Positions 45,901 through 53,327 of a DNA stretch of 64,000 nucleotides are shown here, one piece after another. This DNA is from Kitasatospora sp. NBC_01287 (GTDB taxonomy: Bacteria; Actinomycetota; Actinomycetes; Streptomycetales; Streptomycetaceae). The stretch's first letter is position 1, and each line of letters begins with the position of its first letter. The stretch covers positions 6,732,001 to 6,796,000 of the forward strand of contig NZ_JAPEPB010000001.1 of assembly GCF_026340565.1 (NCBI RefSeq), given 5' to 3'. The translations under genes were made by a program, and so were the position numbers. The notes under the pieces were generated by a model, which did not search any database, had not been told where the DNA came from, and saw only the letters and a list, made by a program, of their open reading frames with translations.

Positions 45901-46522
45901 TGTCGCGCTCGATGCCCAGGCCGTGGTCCATCAGCTCCAGGAAGAAGTTCTCCTTGCCGAAGATGTCCCGGTAGGTGGAGGCGGCCTCGATCGCCTCCTC
46001 GTACTGGCCCAGCCGCAGCCGGGTCTGCACCTCGCCCGAGGGGCAGCCGGTGGTCGCGATGATGCCCTTGGCGTGCTGGGCCAGCAGCTCGCGGTCCATC
46101 CGGGGCTTGGTGTAGTAGCCCTCCATCGACGCGAGGGAGGAGAGCTTGAAGAGGCTGCGCAGACCGTCGGCGTTCTCCGCCCACATCGTCATGTGGGTGA
46201 ACCGGCCGCCGCCGGAGACGTCCTTGCCACCCTCGCCGTCCGTGTTGGCGGGCCGCTTGCCGCCCGGGGACCAGAACACCTGCTTCTTGTGGAACCGCGA
46301 CTCCGGCGCGAGGTAGGCCTCGATGCCGATGATCGGCTTGACCGGGCTGCCCTTCGACTTCTGGAAGAACTCGTAGGCGCCGAACATGTTGCCGTGGTCA
46401 CTCATGGCGATGGCCGGCATGCCCTGCCGCTCGACCTCGGCGAACAACTTGCTGTTCTTCGCGGCCCCGTCGAGCATCGAGAACTCAGTGTGAACGTGCA
46501 GGTGCACAAAGCCGTCAGGCAC
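42974..46522 (-). CDS. dnaE: DNA polymerase III alpha subunit
   Basis: 1182-residue replicative polymerase. The N-terminal PHP domain begins FVHLHVHTEFSMLDGA. The palm carries PDVDIDFDD, with catalytic Asp422, 424 and 426. GRGSAAGSMVSYLTGI and the finger/thumb segments with KMDFLGLRNLGIIDHC follow, then an OB domain near 1010-1090 and a tau-binding end. GTG 46522 has GAGGAG at about 9-nt spacing. A long reverse-strand ORF here is a codon-bias shadow. Confidence 0.96.
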   Translation of the reverse strand: MPDGFVHLHVHTEFSMLDGAAKNSKLFAEVERQGMPAIAMSDHGNMFGAYEFFQKSKGSPVKPIIGIEAYLAPESRFHKKQVFWSPGGKRPANTDGEGGKDVSGGGRFTHMTMWAENADGLRSLFKLSSLASMEGYYTKPRMDRELLAQHAKGIIATTGCPSGEVQTRLRLGQYEEAIEAASTYRDIFGKENFFLELMDHGLGIERDIRADLMRLGKQLGLPLLATNDSHYVTEDQADAHDNLLCVGTGKNKDDPNRLKFGGSGYYIKTPAEMRELFSELPEACDNTLLIADRIQPYGEVFDYVDRMPQFDVPEGETQASFLRQKIQAGLQRRYGDNPSQEVLDRIELEMGVITPMGFDAYFLVVADICQYGRDNGIPVGPGRGSAAGSMVSYLTGITQLDPLEHDLLFERFLNPERINPPDVDIDFDDRQRDQMVRYVTEKYGEAYTAQVNTFGTIKAKAAVKDSSRILGYPFAMGDRITKAMPPDVMGKGVPLADLFNDKHPRYNEGTEIRTMYANEPDVKKIIDTGIGIEGLIRGTGVHAAAVILSSTPLLDLIPLHKRDKDGVIITGFDYPSCEAMGLIKMDFLGLRNLGIIDHCIKIVKANRGVDVDIENIPIDDPTTYELLARGDTLGVFQLDGGPMRALLKLMKPTEFADISAVSALYRPGPMGMNSHTNYALRKNAQQEIIPIHPELEEPLKEVLGPTYGLIVYQEQVQRAAQVLAGYSLGQADLLRRAMGKKKKEVLEKEFVPFHAGCKERGYSDEAIQAVWDVLVPFAGYAFNKSHSAAYGLVSYQTAFLKANYPAEYMAALLTSVADDKDKMAVYLAECRSMGIKILSPDVNESVVDFTAVGTDVRFGLKAVRNVGVPVIESMIKTRKEKGKYSSFADFLDKVELVACNKRTIDSLIKAGAFDSLNHTRQSLVAVHEQAVDAVTGVKKQQAIGQDDLFGALDTGEDTPTIGLDFELSDREWPRRQLLSLEREMLGLYVSSHPLDGAEHILARNRDVSIAELMGSGRTEGEVRLSGLITGVDRRINKAGNAWAIITLADRDGSVEVLFFPATYNLMADQMIDDNVISVRGRLNERDGALSIFGQEITSLDISAAEHGGKPPVQLTVPYPKVTAAMVRELKLTLQAHPGDVPVRLLTTSRQRDVLYELGFLVNPDTAFASEVKTLLGPSAWSA

Positions 46523-46700
46523 AGGTGGGTCTCCTCATTCACCGCCGGGGGATACCCACCCTAATCGTGCGGCGGAGGGAACCACGCCGCACTGGAGACA
46601 CCCGTGGGAGGGCTGGGACACCCCGCCCCAGCTCAGCGGGCGGATCGTCGCGCCGAGGTCGGATCCGGCCGGCCGGGGGTGCGGTGCGTCGTCCCCGGGC

Positions 46701-46725
46701 CGGCCGGGAACGCCGCGACGGCCGG
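46701..46725 (+). repeat. Direct repeat, left copy (Uma2 cassette)
   Basis: 25-bp sequence identical to 47352-47376, beginning CGGCCGGGAACG and ending CGACGGCCGG. It contains its own short inverted repeat. It lies 24 bp upstream of the Uma2 start. Confidence 0.9.
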
Positions 46726-46748
46726 CGCGGTGGTGGAAGGATGGGGGC

Positions 46749-47318
46749 ATGCCCGAGCCGAGGATCCCCGAGCGCCACGCCCAGCTGCTGGAGTACGCGC
46801 AGGGCCTGAACCCGCCGTCGGGCTGGAAGATCGAGGTGTCCGGCGACGAGGTCATCATGATGGCCGGACCGTCGGTGATCCACCAGCGCAACCTGCTGGT
46901 CGTGCGCGAGCAGTTCGACGCGCACCGCCCGCGCGACCTGATGCCGAGCGAGAACACCGACCTGGCATCGCCGCACACCGGCAAGCTCCGCAACCCGGAT
47001 CTGACCTACATCCCGTTCGCGGTGGTCGAGCTGGGGGGCACCGAGGTCCCGGCGGAGGCGGCCGCGATCGCGGTGGAGATCGTCTCGCCGTCGAACCCGG
47101 AGAACGACCTGGTCGGCAAGGTCCGCGACTATCCGCTGATGGGCATCCCCGTCTACCTGCTGATCGATCCGCGCCGGGGCGCGGTCACGCTCTTCTCCGA
47201 GCCCGCCGGTGGCCGCTACCGCAGGCAGTGGACCGGGGTCTTCGGTGACCTCGTACCGGTGCCGGAGCCGTTCGGGTTCGAGCTGGTCACGGGCGAGCTG
47301 ATCCGCTACCCGGCCTGA
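46749..47318 (+). CDS. Uma2 family (DUF820) nuclease-fold protein
   Basis: 189-residue protein of the Uma2 family, a PD-(D/E)XK restriction-endonuclease-like fold of unknown function, abundant and multicopy in streptomycetes. The fold shows as LRNPDLTYIPFAVV, IAVEIVSPSNPENDLVGKVRDY (Glu and Lys of the metal site) and GIPVYLLIDP. ATG 46749 has a GGAAGG site. Exact direct repeats flank it, and a further partial copy adjoins its 3' side (47326-47340). Possible cargo of a small mobile cassette; no transposase is present. Confidence 0.85.
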   Translation: MPEPRIPERHAQLLEYAQGLNPPSGWKIEVSGDEVIMMAGPSVIHQRNLLVVREQFDAHRPRDLMPSENTDLASPHTGKLRNPDLTYIPFAVVELGGTEVPAEAAAIAVEIVSPSNPENDLVGKVRDYPLMGIPVYLLIDPRRGAVTLFSEPAGGRYRRQWTGVFGDLVPVPEPFGFELVTGELIRYPA

Positions 47319-47325
47319 GCAGGTC

Positions 47326-47376
47326 CGGGCCGGCCGGGAAATGCCGCGCGTCGGCCGGGAACGCCGCGACGGCCGG
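47326..47376 (+). repeat. Direct repeat, right copies (Uma2 cassette)
   Basis: 47352-47376 is identical in all 25 bp to 46701-46725. A partial copy at 47326-47340 shares 15 bp, including the left flank CGGG, with the left repeat. The block starts 8 bp after the Uma2 stop. Confidence 0.9.
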
Positions 47377-47440
47377 GCCCTTGGTGGGACCGGCCGACGC
47401 GGGGGAGTGCTCAGTGCGGGGGTACTCGGTGCGGGGGCGC

Positions 47441-48124
47441 TCAGCCTTCCTTGACCACCACGGTCTTGGCCGCCTTGTCGTGCAGGCACTGCTGGTACGG
47501 CTTGTCCCAGAGCAGCCAGAGCACGTTGACCAGGGAGAACAGCGAGCCGACGCAGTAGACCGCGCCGGGCAGGCCGTAGACCGCGGCGCGGGTCCAGAGC
47601 TCGTTGTCGGTGGGGCGGCCGCCGTGGGCCAGGGAGACGACGCGGAGCTTCATCGCCTTCTTGCCGATGGTCTGCTGGTTCTGGGTGAGCAGCATGGCGC
47701 CTTCGTAGCCGAAGACGAGGATCCCGCCGACGACCGTGGCGATGATCTCGCCCGCGGCGATGGCGACCAGGAACTGGATCAGGATGAACGGGATGATCAG
47801 CACCGCGAGGTCGATCAGCCGGGCCAGGAACCGGTCGCCGGCCGACGCCAGCTGACGGGTGCCGGGGGCCGGGGGGCCGTAGGGGTTCGGCTGGCCGAGC
47901 CAGCCGGTGGACTGCTGGCCGGGCTGGCCGTAGTTCGCCTGCTGGCCGTAGCCCGGAGGCTGGCCGGGGGCACCCTGCGGGTAGCCGTAGGCCTGCTGGT
48001 CGGTGGGCGGCTGCTGGCCGTAGGGGTCCTGCGGCTGCTGGCCGTACGGGCTCTGCGGCTGCTGGCCGTACGGGTTCTGCGGGTCCGACGGGTAGCCGTA
48101 GCCAGGCGGTTGGTTGTTGCTCAT
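47441..48124 (-). CDS. RDD family membrane protein
   Basis: 227-residue protein. The N-terminal 90 residues are YGQQPQ-type Pro/Gln/Tyr repeats. The RDD domain follows, starting LASAGDRFLARLIDLAVLIIPF (Arg-Asp in the first helix), with NQQTIGKKAMKLRVVS and two or three more helices. RDD proteins are often transport-related, but the role is open. ATG 48124 has weak SD features. The promoter region carries phased repeats (48201-48246). Confidence 0.85.
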   Translation of the reverse strand: MSNNQPPGYGYPSDPQNPYGQQPQSPYGQQPQDPYGQQPPTDQQAYGYPQGAPGQPPGYGQQANYGQPGQQSTGWLGQPNPYGPPAPGTRQLASAGDRFLARLIDLAVLIIPFILIQFLVAIAAGEIIATVVGGILVFGYEGAMLLTQNQQTIGKKAMKLRVVSLAHGGRPTDNELWTRAAVYGLPGAVYCVGSLFSLVNVLWLLWDKPYQQCLHDKAAKTVVVKEG

Positions 48125-48200
48125 AGTCCAGCTCGCTCATCTCGTGGGGACTTACCCTCAGATGTTCTATACGCGAAAAGGAGGCGGCGAAAAGGCTTTG

Positions 48201-48246
48201 ATCATAACTGTTACGCGAACAGCACCTTGACCTGATGTTGACCTGA
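48201..48246 (-). promoter_or_regulatory. Promoter with direct repeats for the RDD gene
   Basis: On the minus strand TATGAT (48206-48201) is a strong -10. Upstream of it are two TCAGGTCAA direct repeats (48246-48238 and 48235-48227), 11 bp apart, around the -35 position, plus a small CTGTT/AACAG palindrome at 48208-48222. This is a typical activator-site layout. The surrounding DNA is poor in GC relative to the window. Confidence 0.6.
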
Positions 48247-48253
48247 GCCCGTA

Positions 48254-49138
48254 TCAACTCCGCAGCCTGCTCGGCAGGGCGTCGCGGACCGCGCTGCCGA
48301 AGGCGGCGATCGCCGGGTGGGCGCCCGCGCCCTGGCGGTAACTGACGGCCGTTCGACGGGACATCGGCAGTCGGTGCAGGTGGACGGCGGCGGGCGGATC
48401 GAGCAGTCCCAGCTCGGGGACCAGCGCGGTGCCCTGGCCCGCGGCGACCAGGGCGAGCACGGTGGCGAAGTCGTCGGCGCGGTGCCGGATCCGGGGGGTG
48501 AAGCCGGCCGCCTGGCAGGCGCGGATCGTCATCGCGTGGCAGCGGGTGCCGTGGGTGGCCAGGATCCAGGGGTCGGCGGCGTGGGCGGTCAGGGTGCCGG
48601 GTCCGGGCGCGGACGCGGCCAGGTACATCGCCTCGGCGAAGAGCGGTTCGCTGTCGATGCCGGGTTCGACCGGGCCGGGGACGAAGTCGTAGTCGTGCAC
48701 CAGGGCGACGTCCAGTTCGCCGGCCCGCAGCAGGTCGGCCACACCCGCCGGGTCGATCTCGGCCACCATCGGCTCCAGCTCCGGCCAGCGCTCGGCGAGC
48801 AGCACCAGAGTGGGTGGGATCAGCACCTGGGCGGCGGACGGGAAGGTGCCGATCCGCAGCGGTCCGGCCGGGCCGTGCCGGGCCTGCGCCAGCTCGGCGG
48901 CGGCCGCTTCGAGCTGGGCCAGCACGGCTTCGGCGTGCCGGACCAGGTTGTGCGCGGCCGGGGTGAGCGCCACCCGCCGGCCGGTGCGCTCCAGCAGCGC
49001 CACCCCGGCCTCGCGTTCGAGGGCGGAGAGCTGCTGGGAGACGGCGGAGGGGCTGAAGGCCAGCGCTTCCGCGACGGCGGCGATGGTGCCCCGGCGGGCC
49101 AGTTCGCGCAGGAGCCGCAGGCGGCGGACGTCGAGCAT
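48254..49138 (-). CDS. LysR family transcriptional regulator
   Basis: 294-residue LTTR. The N-terminal winged helix (LRLLRELARRGTIAAVAEALAFSPSAVSQQLSALE) is followed by the effector domain of two Rossmann-like lobes (PLRIGTFPSAAQVLIPP, DVALVHDYD). ATG 49138. It is divergent from the dapA-like gene, with a 70-bp gap containing GTTT-N7-AAAC (49153-49167), which fits a T-N11-A site. It may respond to a lysine- or aspartate-pathway metabolite, by context. Confidence 0.88.
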   Translation of the reverse strand: MLDVRRLRLLRELARRGTIAAVAEALAFSPSAVSQQLSALEREAGVALLERTGRRVALTPAAHNLVRHAEAVLAQLEAAAAELAQARHGPAGPLRIGTFPSAAQVLIPPTLVLLAERWPELEPMVAEIDPAGVADLLRAGELDVALVHDYDFVPGPVEPGIDSEPLFAEAMYLAASAPGPGTLTAHAADPWILATHGTRCHAMTIRACQAAGFTPRIRHRADDFATVLALVAAGQGTALVPELGLLDPPAAVHLHRLPMSRRTAVSYRQGAGAHPAIAAFGSAVRDALPSRLRS

Positions 49139-49152
49139 CGGCCCAGCTTACG

Positions 49153-49167
49153 GTTTGCGATGGAAAC
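49153..49167. promoter_or_regulatory. Possible LysR-type binding site
   Basis: GTTT-N7-AAAC (49153-49156, 49164-49167) matches the T-N11-A form. It lies between the divergent LysR and dapA-like starts. Confidence 0.45.
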
Positions 49168-49208
49168 GCGAACTGGACCCGCACAGTGGCGGCGCCGAAG
49201 ATCAAGGC

Positions 49209-50207
49209 ATGGCGCACTCCCCGTACGACGACAGCCCGCTGAGCCCCTTGAGCCCGCTGAGCCCCCTGAGCCCGCTGAGCCCCCTGAGCCCCGCGGCCCC
49301 CCGCGACCCGCTGCGCGGCATCTTCGTGCCGCTGATCACCCCGTTCACCCCCGACGACGCGCTCGCCCTGGACGCCCTGGAGGCGCTCGCCCACGGCGTG
49401 CTGGACGAGGGCGCGGCCGGCCTGGTGGCGCTCGGCACCACCGGCGAGCCCAGCGCGCTGGACCCGGCCGAGCGGGCGGCCGTGCTGGAGCTCTGCGCCC
49501 GGGTCTGCCGCGAGCGGGGGGCGCACCTGGTGGTCGGGGCGGGCGGCGGCACCCGGGAGGGCCTGCGGGAGCTGGCCGCGCTGGGGGAGCGGCCGGAGGT
49601 CACCGCCGCGCTGACGCTGGTGCCGGCCTTCGTCCGCCCGGGCGCCGCCGGGGTGCTGGCCTACTTCGAGCACCTGGCGGCCCGCAGCCCGGTGCCGCTG
49701 ATCGTCTACCACGTGCCGCACCGCACCGGGCAGCCGCTGGACGCCGGCACGCTGCACGCGCTGGCCGAGCTGCCGGGGGTCGCCGGTGTGAAGTACGCCA
49801 CCGGCGCGGTGGATCCGGAGCTGGTGGCGCTGCTGGCCGACCAGCCGCCCGGCTTCGCGGTGCTGGGCGGCGACGACGCGGTGCTCTCGCCGGTGCTGGC
49901 GCTCGGCGCGGACGGCGCGATCCTGGCCTCCGCGCACCTGGCCACCGGCGCCTTCGTGGCGCTGGCCGAGGCCTGGCGGGCGGGGGAGGTGGCGCGGGCC
50001 CGGGAGTTGGGGCACCGGCTGGCCGCGTTCTCGGCCGCCGCCTTCGCCGAGCCGAACCCGGCCGTGGTCAAGGGCGTGCTGCACGCCCAGGGCCGGATCC
50101 CCAGCCCCGCGGTGCGGCTGCCGCTGCTGCCCGCGAGCGCGGCGGGCGTCGAGCGGGCGCTCGGGCTGCTGGCGCGGCTGGCCGGGCCGCCGGTGTCCAC
50201 CAGGTGA
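49209..50207 (+). CDS. Dihydrodipicolinate synthase family protein
   Basis: 332-residue TIM-barrel aldolase of the DapA/NanA family. The pyruvate Schiff-base lysine is Lys195 in GVKYATG, Tyr167 is in YHVPHRTG, and GTTGE is at 76-80. Before residue 31 lie six to seven Leu-Ser-Pro repeats from a 9-bp repeat, unusual for a DapA. The substrate is not fixed by these motifs, but the next gene is asd, whose product is DapA's substrate, so a lysine/DAP role is plausible. ATG 49209 has a weak SD. Confidence 0.8.
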   Translation: MAHSPYDDSPLSPLSPLSPLSPLSPLSPAAPRDPLRGIFVPLITPFTPDDALALDALEALAHGVLDEGAAGLVALGTTGEPSALDPAERAAVLELCARVCRERGAHLVVGAGGGTREGLRELAALGERPEVTAALTLVPAFVRPGAAGVLAYFEHLAARSPVPLIVYHVPHRTGQPLDAGTLHALAELPGVAGVKYATGAVDPELVALLADQPPGFAVLGGDDAVLSPVLALGADGAILASAHLATGAFVALAEAWRAGEVARARELGHRLAAFSAAAFAEPNPAVVKGVLHAQGRIPSPAVRLPLLPASAAGVERALGLLARLAGPPVSTR

Positions 50208-50277
50208 ATGCCGTGCGGGAATAGATCGGGGAGCAGGCAAGATGAAGCAGAGCAGTGGACCGGAGGAGGAAGTACGG

Positions 50278-51303
50278 ATGAAGATCGGCATCGTGGGTGC
50301 CACCGGCCAGGTCGGCGGCGTGGTCCGGGAGATCCTGGCGGAGCGGTCGTTCCCGGTGACCGAGCTGCGGCTGTTCGCCTCGGCCCGCTCGGCCGGCAGG
50401 ACGCTCCCGTGGCAGGACGGTGAGATCACCGTCGAGGACGCGGCCACCGCCGACTACGCCGGCCTGGACATCGTGATCTTCTCGGCCGGCGGCTCGACCT
50501 CCAAGGCGCTGGCTCCCAAGGTGGCCGCGGCCGGTGCCGTGGTGATCGACAACTCCTCCGCCTGGCGCCGCGACCCCGAGGTCCCGCTGGTGGTCTGCGA
50601 GGTCAACCCGGAGGCGGTCGCCGACCTGCCCAAGGGCATCATCGCCAACCCGAACTGCACCACGATGGCCGCGATGCCGGTGCTGCGCCCGCTGCACGCG
50701 GAGGCCGAGCTGACGGCGCTGGTGGTGGCCACCTACCAGGCGGTCTCCGGCAGCGGCCTGGCCGGCGTCAGCGAGCTCCAGGACCAGGCCGCCAAGGTGG
50801 TGGACGGCGCTGCCGCGCTCACCCACGGCGGCACCAACGCCGAGTTCCCCGAGCCGCGGGTCTACCAGCGGCCGATCGCCTTCAACGTGATCCCGCTGGC
50901 GGGCTCGATCGTGGAGGACGGTCTGAACGAGACCGACGAGGAGCAGAAGCTGCGCCACGAGAGCCGCAAGATCCTCGGCATCCCGGAGCTCAAGGTCTCC
51001 GGCACCTGCGTGCGGGTGCCGGTCTTCACCGGCCACTCGCTGCAGGTCAATGCCCGTTTCGCGCGCCCGATCAGCCCCGAGCGGGTGGCCGAGCTGCTGG
51101 CCGACGCGCCGGGCGTGGTGCTGACCGACATCCCCACCCCGCTGCAGGCGGCCGGCCAGGACCCGACCTTCGTGGGCCGGATCCGCCGCGACGAGACGGT
51201 GGAGAACGGCATCTCGCTCTTCCTCTCCAACGACAACCTGCGCAAGGGCGCGGCGCTGAACGCCGTGCAGATCGCCGAGCTGGTCGCGGCCCGGCGCGCC
51301 TGA
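50278..51303 (+). CDS. asd: Aspartate-semialdehyde dehydrogenase
   Basis: 341-residue enzyme making aspartate semialdehyde from aspartyl phosphate with NADPH. The Rossmann motif is GATGQVGGVVRE and the catalytic Cys127 is in NPNCTT. The GTCVRVPVFTGHS segment with conserved His is present. ATG 50278 is chosen since GGAGGAGGA stands immediately upstream; an in-frame ATG at 50242 would extend it by 12 residues without a comparable site. It follows the dapA-like gene by 70 bp. Confidence 0.94.
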   Translation: MKIGIVGATGQVGGVVREILAERSFPVTELRLFASARSAGRTLPWQDGEITVEDAATADYAGLDIVIFSAGGSTSKALAPKVAAAGAVVIDNSSAWRRDPEVPLVVCEVNPEAVADLPKGIIANPNCTTMAAMPVLRPLHAEAELTALVVATYQAVSGSGLAGVSELQDQAAKVVDGAAALTHGGTNAEFPEPRVYQRPIAFNVIPLAGSIVEDGLNETDEEQKLRHESRKILGIPELKVSGTCVRVPVFTGHSLQVNARFARPISPERVAELLADAPGVVLTDIPTPLQAAGQDPTFVGRIRRDETVENGISLFLSNDNLRKGAALNAVQIAELVAARRA

Positions 51304-51321
51304 CCGGCACCGCGGAACGCG

Positions 51322-51364
51322 ACGCCGAGGGGTGCCCGACGATCCGTCGGGCACCCCTCGGCGT
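51322..51364. terminator. Bidirectional terminator asd/MFS
   Basis: Perfect 20-bp stem (51322-51341 with 51345-51364) and an ATC loop between the convergent asd and MFS genes. Confidence 0.9.
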
Positions 51365-51382
51365 TGGGCCTGACCCGCGCGC

Positions 51383-52996
51383 TCAGCGCGTCGCGGCCGC
51401 GGTGGTTCCGGAGGCTTCGGCGGTTCCGGTGGTCCCGGCGATCGGCCGTTCCGGGTCCGGTCGGCCGGGCCGCAGCAGCACCGCCGTCAGTACCAGGGAG
51501 AGTGCCAGCAGCCCGCAGCTGACCGTGAAGGCGAGCCGGTAGCCGTCCGCCAGCGCCGAAGTCGCCGGGTGCCCCGCCGCCCGCAGGCCGGCCGTGTGCG
51601 CGGCGGCCAGCGTGCTCAGCACCGCCACCCCGAGCGCGCCGCCCACGGTCTGCGAGGTGTTGAAGAGTCCGGAGACCACGCCGGAGTCGGCGGGCGTGGC
51701 CTGGGCCATGGCCAGCCCGGCCAGCGCCGGCAGGGCCAGCCCGCCGCCCGCGATCAGCAGCATCACCGGGAGCACGTCCACCGGGTAGGAGGCGTGGTCC
51801 GGCACCCGCGTGAGGTAGGCCAGGGCGAGGACGAGGAGGGCGTTGCCGGTCAGCAGGGCGCGCCGCGGGCCGAACCGGCCGATCACCTTGGCGGAGAGGC
51901 CGAGCGCGACCAGCGCGATCATCACGCCGGTGGGCAGCATCCCGAAGCCGGCCGCGGCCGGGCGGTAGCCGAGCACCTGTTGCAGGTAGAGCGCGATCAG
52001 CACCTGGAAGCCGAACATCGCCGAGATCATCACCACCTGCACCACGTTGGCCCCGGTCAGGTTCCGGGAGCGGAAGAGCCGCAGCGGCAGCAGCGGTTGG
52101 GCCGCCGTGGCCTGCCGCACCACGAACCCGGCCAGCAGCGCCAGCGCGCCCGCCCCCAGGCCCAGGGTGCGGGCCGAGCCCCACTCGTGCTGCCCGGTCT
52201 GCACGATGGTGTAGACGCCGAGCATCAGCCCGCCGGTGACCAGCAGCGCGCCCAGCGCGTCGGCGCCCTGCCGCAGGCCCAGGCCCCGTTCGGGGGCGAG
52301 CAGCCGCAGCGCCGGCAGGCCGGCCGCCAGGGCGATCGGCAGGTTGATGAAGAAGATCCAGTGCCAGTTGAGCGCCTGGGTCAGCACGCCGCCGAGCACC
52401 ATGCCCAGCGAGGCGCCGGCCGAGCCGATGAAGCTGAACGTGCCGATCGCGCGGCCCCGTTCGGCCGGGTCGGTGAACAGCGCCACGATCATGCCGAGCG
52501 AGACCGCCGAGGTCAGCGCGCCGCCGGTGCCCTGCAGGAACCGGGCCGCGATCAGCAGGCCGGGCGAGGTGGCCAGGCCGCAGAGCGCGGAGGCGGCGGC
52601 GAACAGCGCCAGGCCGCTGATGAAGACCCGCTTGCGGCCGATCAGGTCGCCGAGCCGCCCGGCGAGCAGCAGCAGGCCGGCGAAGGGGATCTGATAGGAG
52701 TTCATCACCCAGGCCAGGCCCGAGTCCGAGAATCCCAGGTCGTGCTGGATCGCCGGCTGTGCGACGGTGACGATGGTGCCGTCCAGAATGATCATCAGGG
52801 TGCCCGCGCAGAGCACCAGCAGCGCGTACCAGCGTCGGCGGTCCGCGGCCCTGGTGGCTGGAGCACCGGTGGCGCTCGTCCCCGTGGCGGTCCCCGTGGC
52901 GGTCGCCGTGGCGGTCGCTTTGGCGGTCGCCGTGGCGCGGGCTGTCGTGGTGTCGGCCGCTCTGCGGCCCTTCGTCCTGGGTGTCCCGGCGGACAT
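51383..52996 (-). CDS. MFS drug exporter, DHA2/EmrB type
   Basis: 537-residue MFS transporter with about 14 helices. The motif A-like GRLGDLIGRKRVFI and motif C-like GTGGALTSAVSLGMI mark a 14-TM drug/H+ antiporter. ATG 52996 with GGAGG 8 bp upstream. The first 50 residues are a Thr/Ala leader with ATATA repeats encoded by a short array (52880-52937). A 20-bp terminator is shared with asd. Confidence 0.9.
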   Translation of the reverse strand: MSAGTPRTKGRRAADTTTARATATAKATATATATGTATGTSATGAPATRAADRRRWYALLVLCAGTLMIILDGTIVTVAQPAIQHDLGFSDSGLAWVMNSYQIPFAGLLLLAGRLGDLIGRKRVFISGLALFAAASALCGLATSPGLLIAARFLQGTGGALTSAVSLGMIVALFTDPAERGRAIGTFSFIGSAGASLGMVLGGVLTQALNWHWIFFINLPIALAAGLPALRLLAPERGLGLRQGADALGALLVTGGLMLGVYTIVQTGQHEWGSARTLGLGAGALALLAGFVVRQATAAQPLLPLRLFRSRNLTGANVVQVVMISAMFGFQVLIALYLQQVLGYRPAAAGFGMLPTGVMIALVALGLSAKVIGRFGPRRALLTGNALLVLALAYLTRVPDHASYPVDVLPVMLLIAGGGLALPALAGLAMAQATPADSGVVSGLFNTSQTVGGALGVAVLSTLAAAHTAGLRAAGHPATSALADGYRLAFTVSCGLLALSLVLTAVLLRPGRPDPERPIAGTTGTAEASGTTAAATR

Positions 52997-53327
52997 GGCT
53001 TGACCTCCAAAGGTGCACGTCTTGTTACCGGGGCCATCCTGTGTGACCGTCAGATCCCGCGGAAGAAGGCACTTTCCTGTCACGGAGGCACAGGCGTGTA
53101 CCCGACCAGGTCAGTGCCGCCGGGCGGTAGGCGCTCGGCGAGCCGATCGGCGGGCCGGGCGGCGCGCGCGGGAGGGCCCGGCGGCGCGCGCAGCCGGGTG
53201 ATTCACCACGCCTTCGGGGGGTAAAGGAGACCGCAACGGTCCGGCAGGGTGCCCAGGTGAGCCTCCCTCGGGCAGACTGCACCAACTGCCCGTGCTCAGC
53301 GGCAGAGCACAGGAAGAGGGGTACCTC
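52997..53327. other. Intergenic gap MFS/NYN, no gene
   Basis: 331 bp without a credible gene. It holds the MFS leader and, before the NYN gene, two small inverted repeats: CGGGCAG/CTGCCCG (53269-53275, 53286-53292) and GTGCTC/GAGCAC (53292-53297, 53305-53310). No confident -35/-10 pair is seen for either gene. Confidence 0.4.

Noticed and set aside
43115..46564. A 1149-residue frame opposite dnaE.
   Set aside because: Same codon-bias effect; the DnaE frame has PHP and catalytic Asp motifs and a good ribosome binding site.
46749..47318. Transposase for the repeats flanking this gene.
   Set aside because: The protein is Uma2-like, with no DDE or tyrosine/serine recombinase motifs; movement, if any, would rely on other enzymes.
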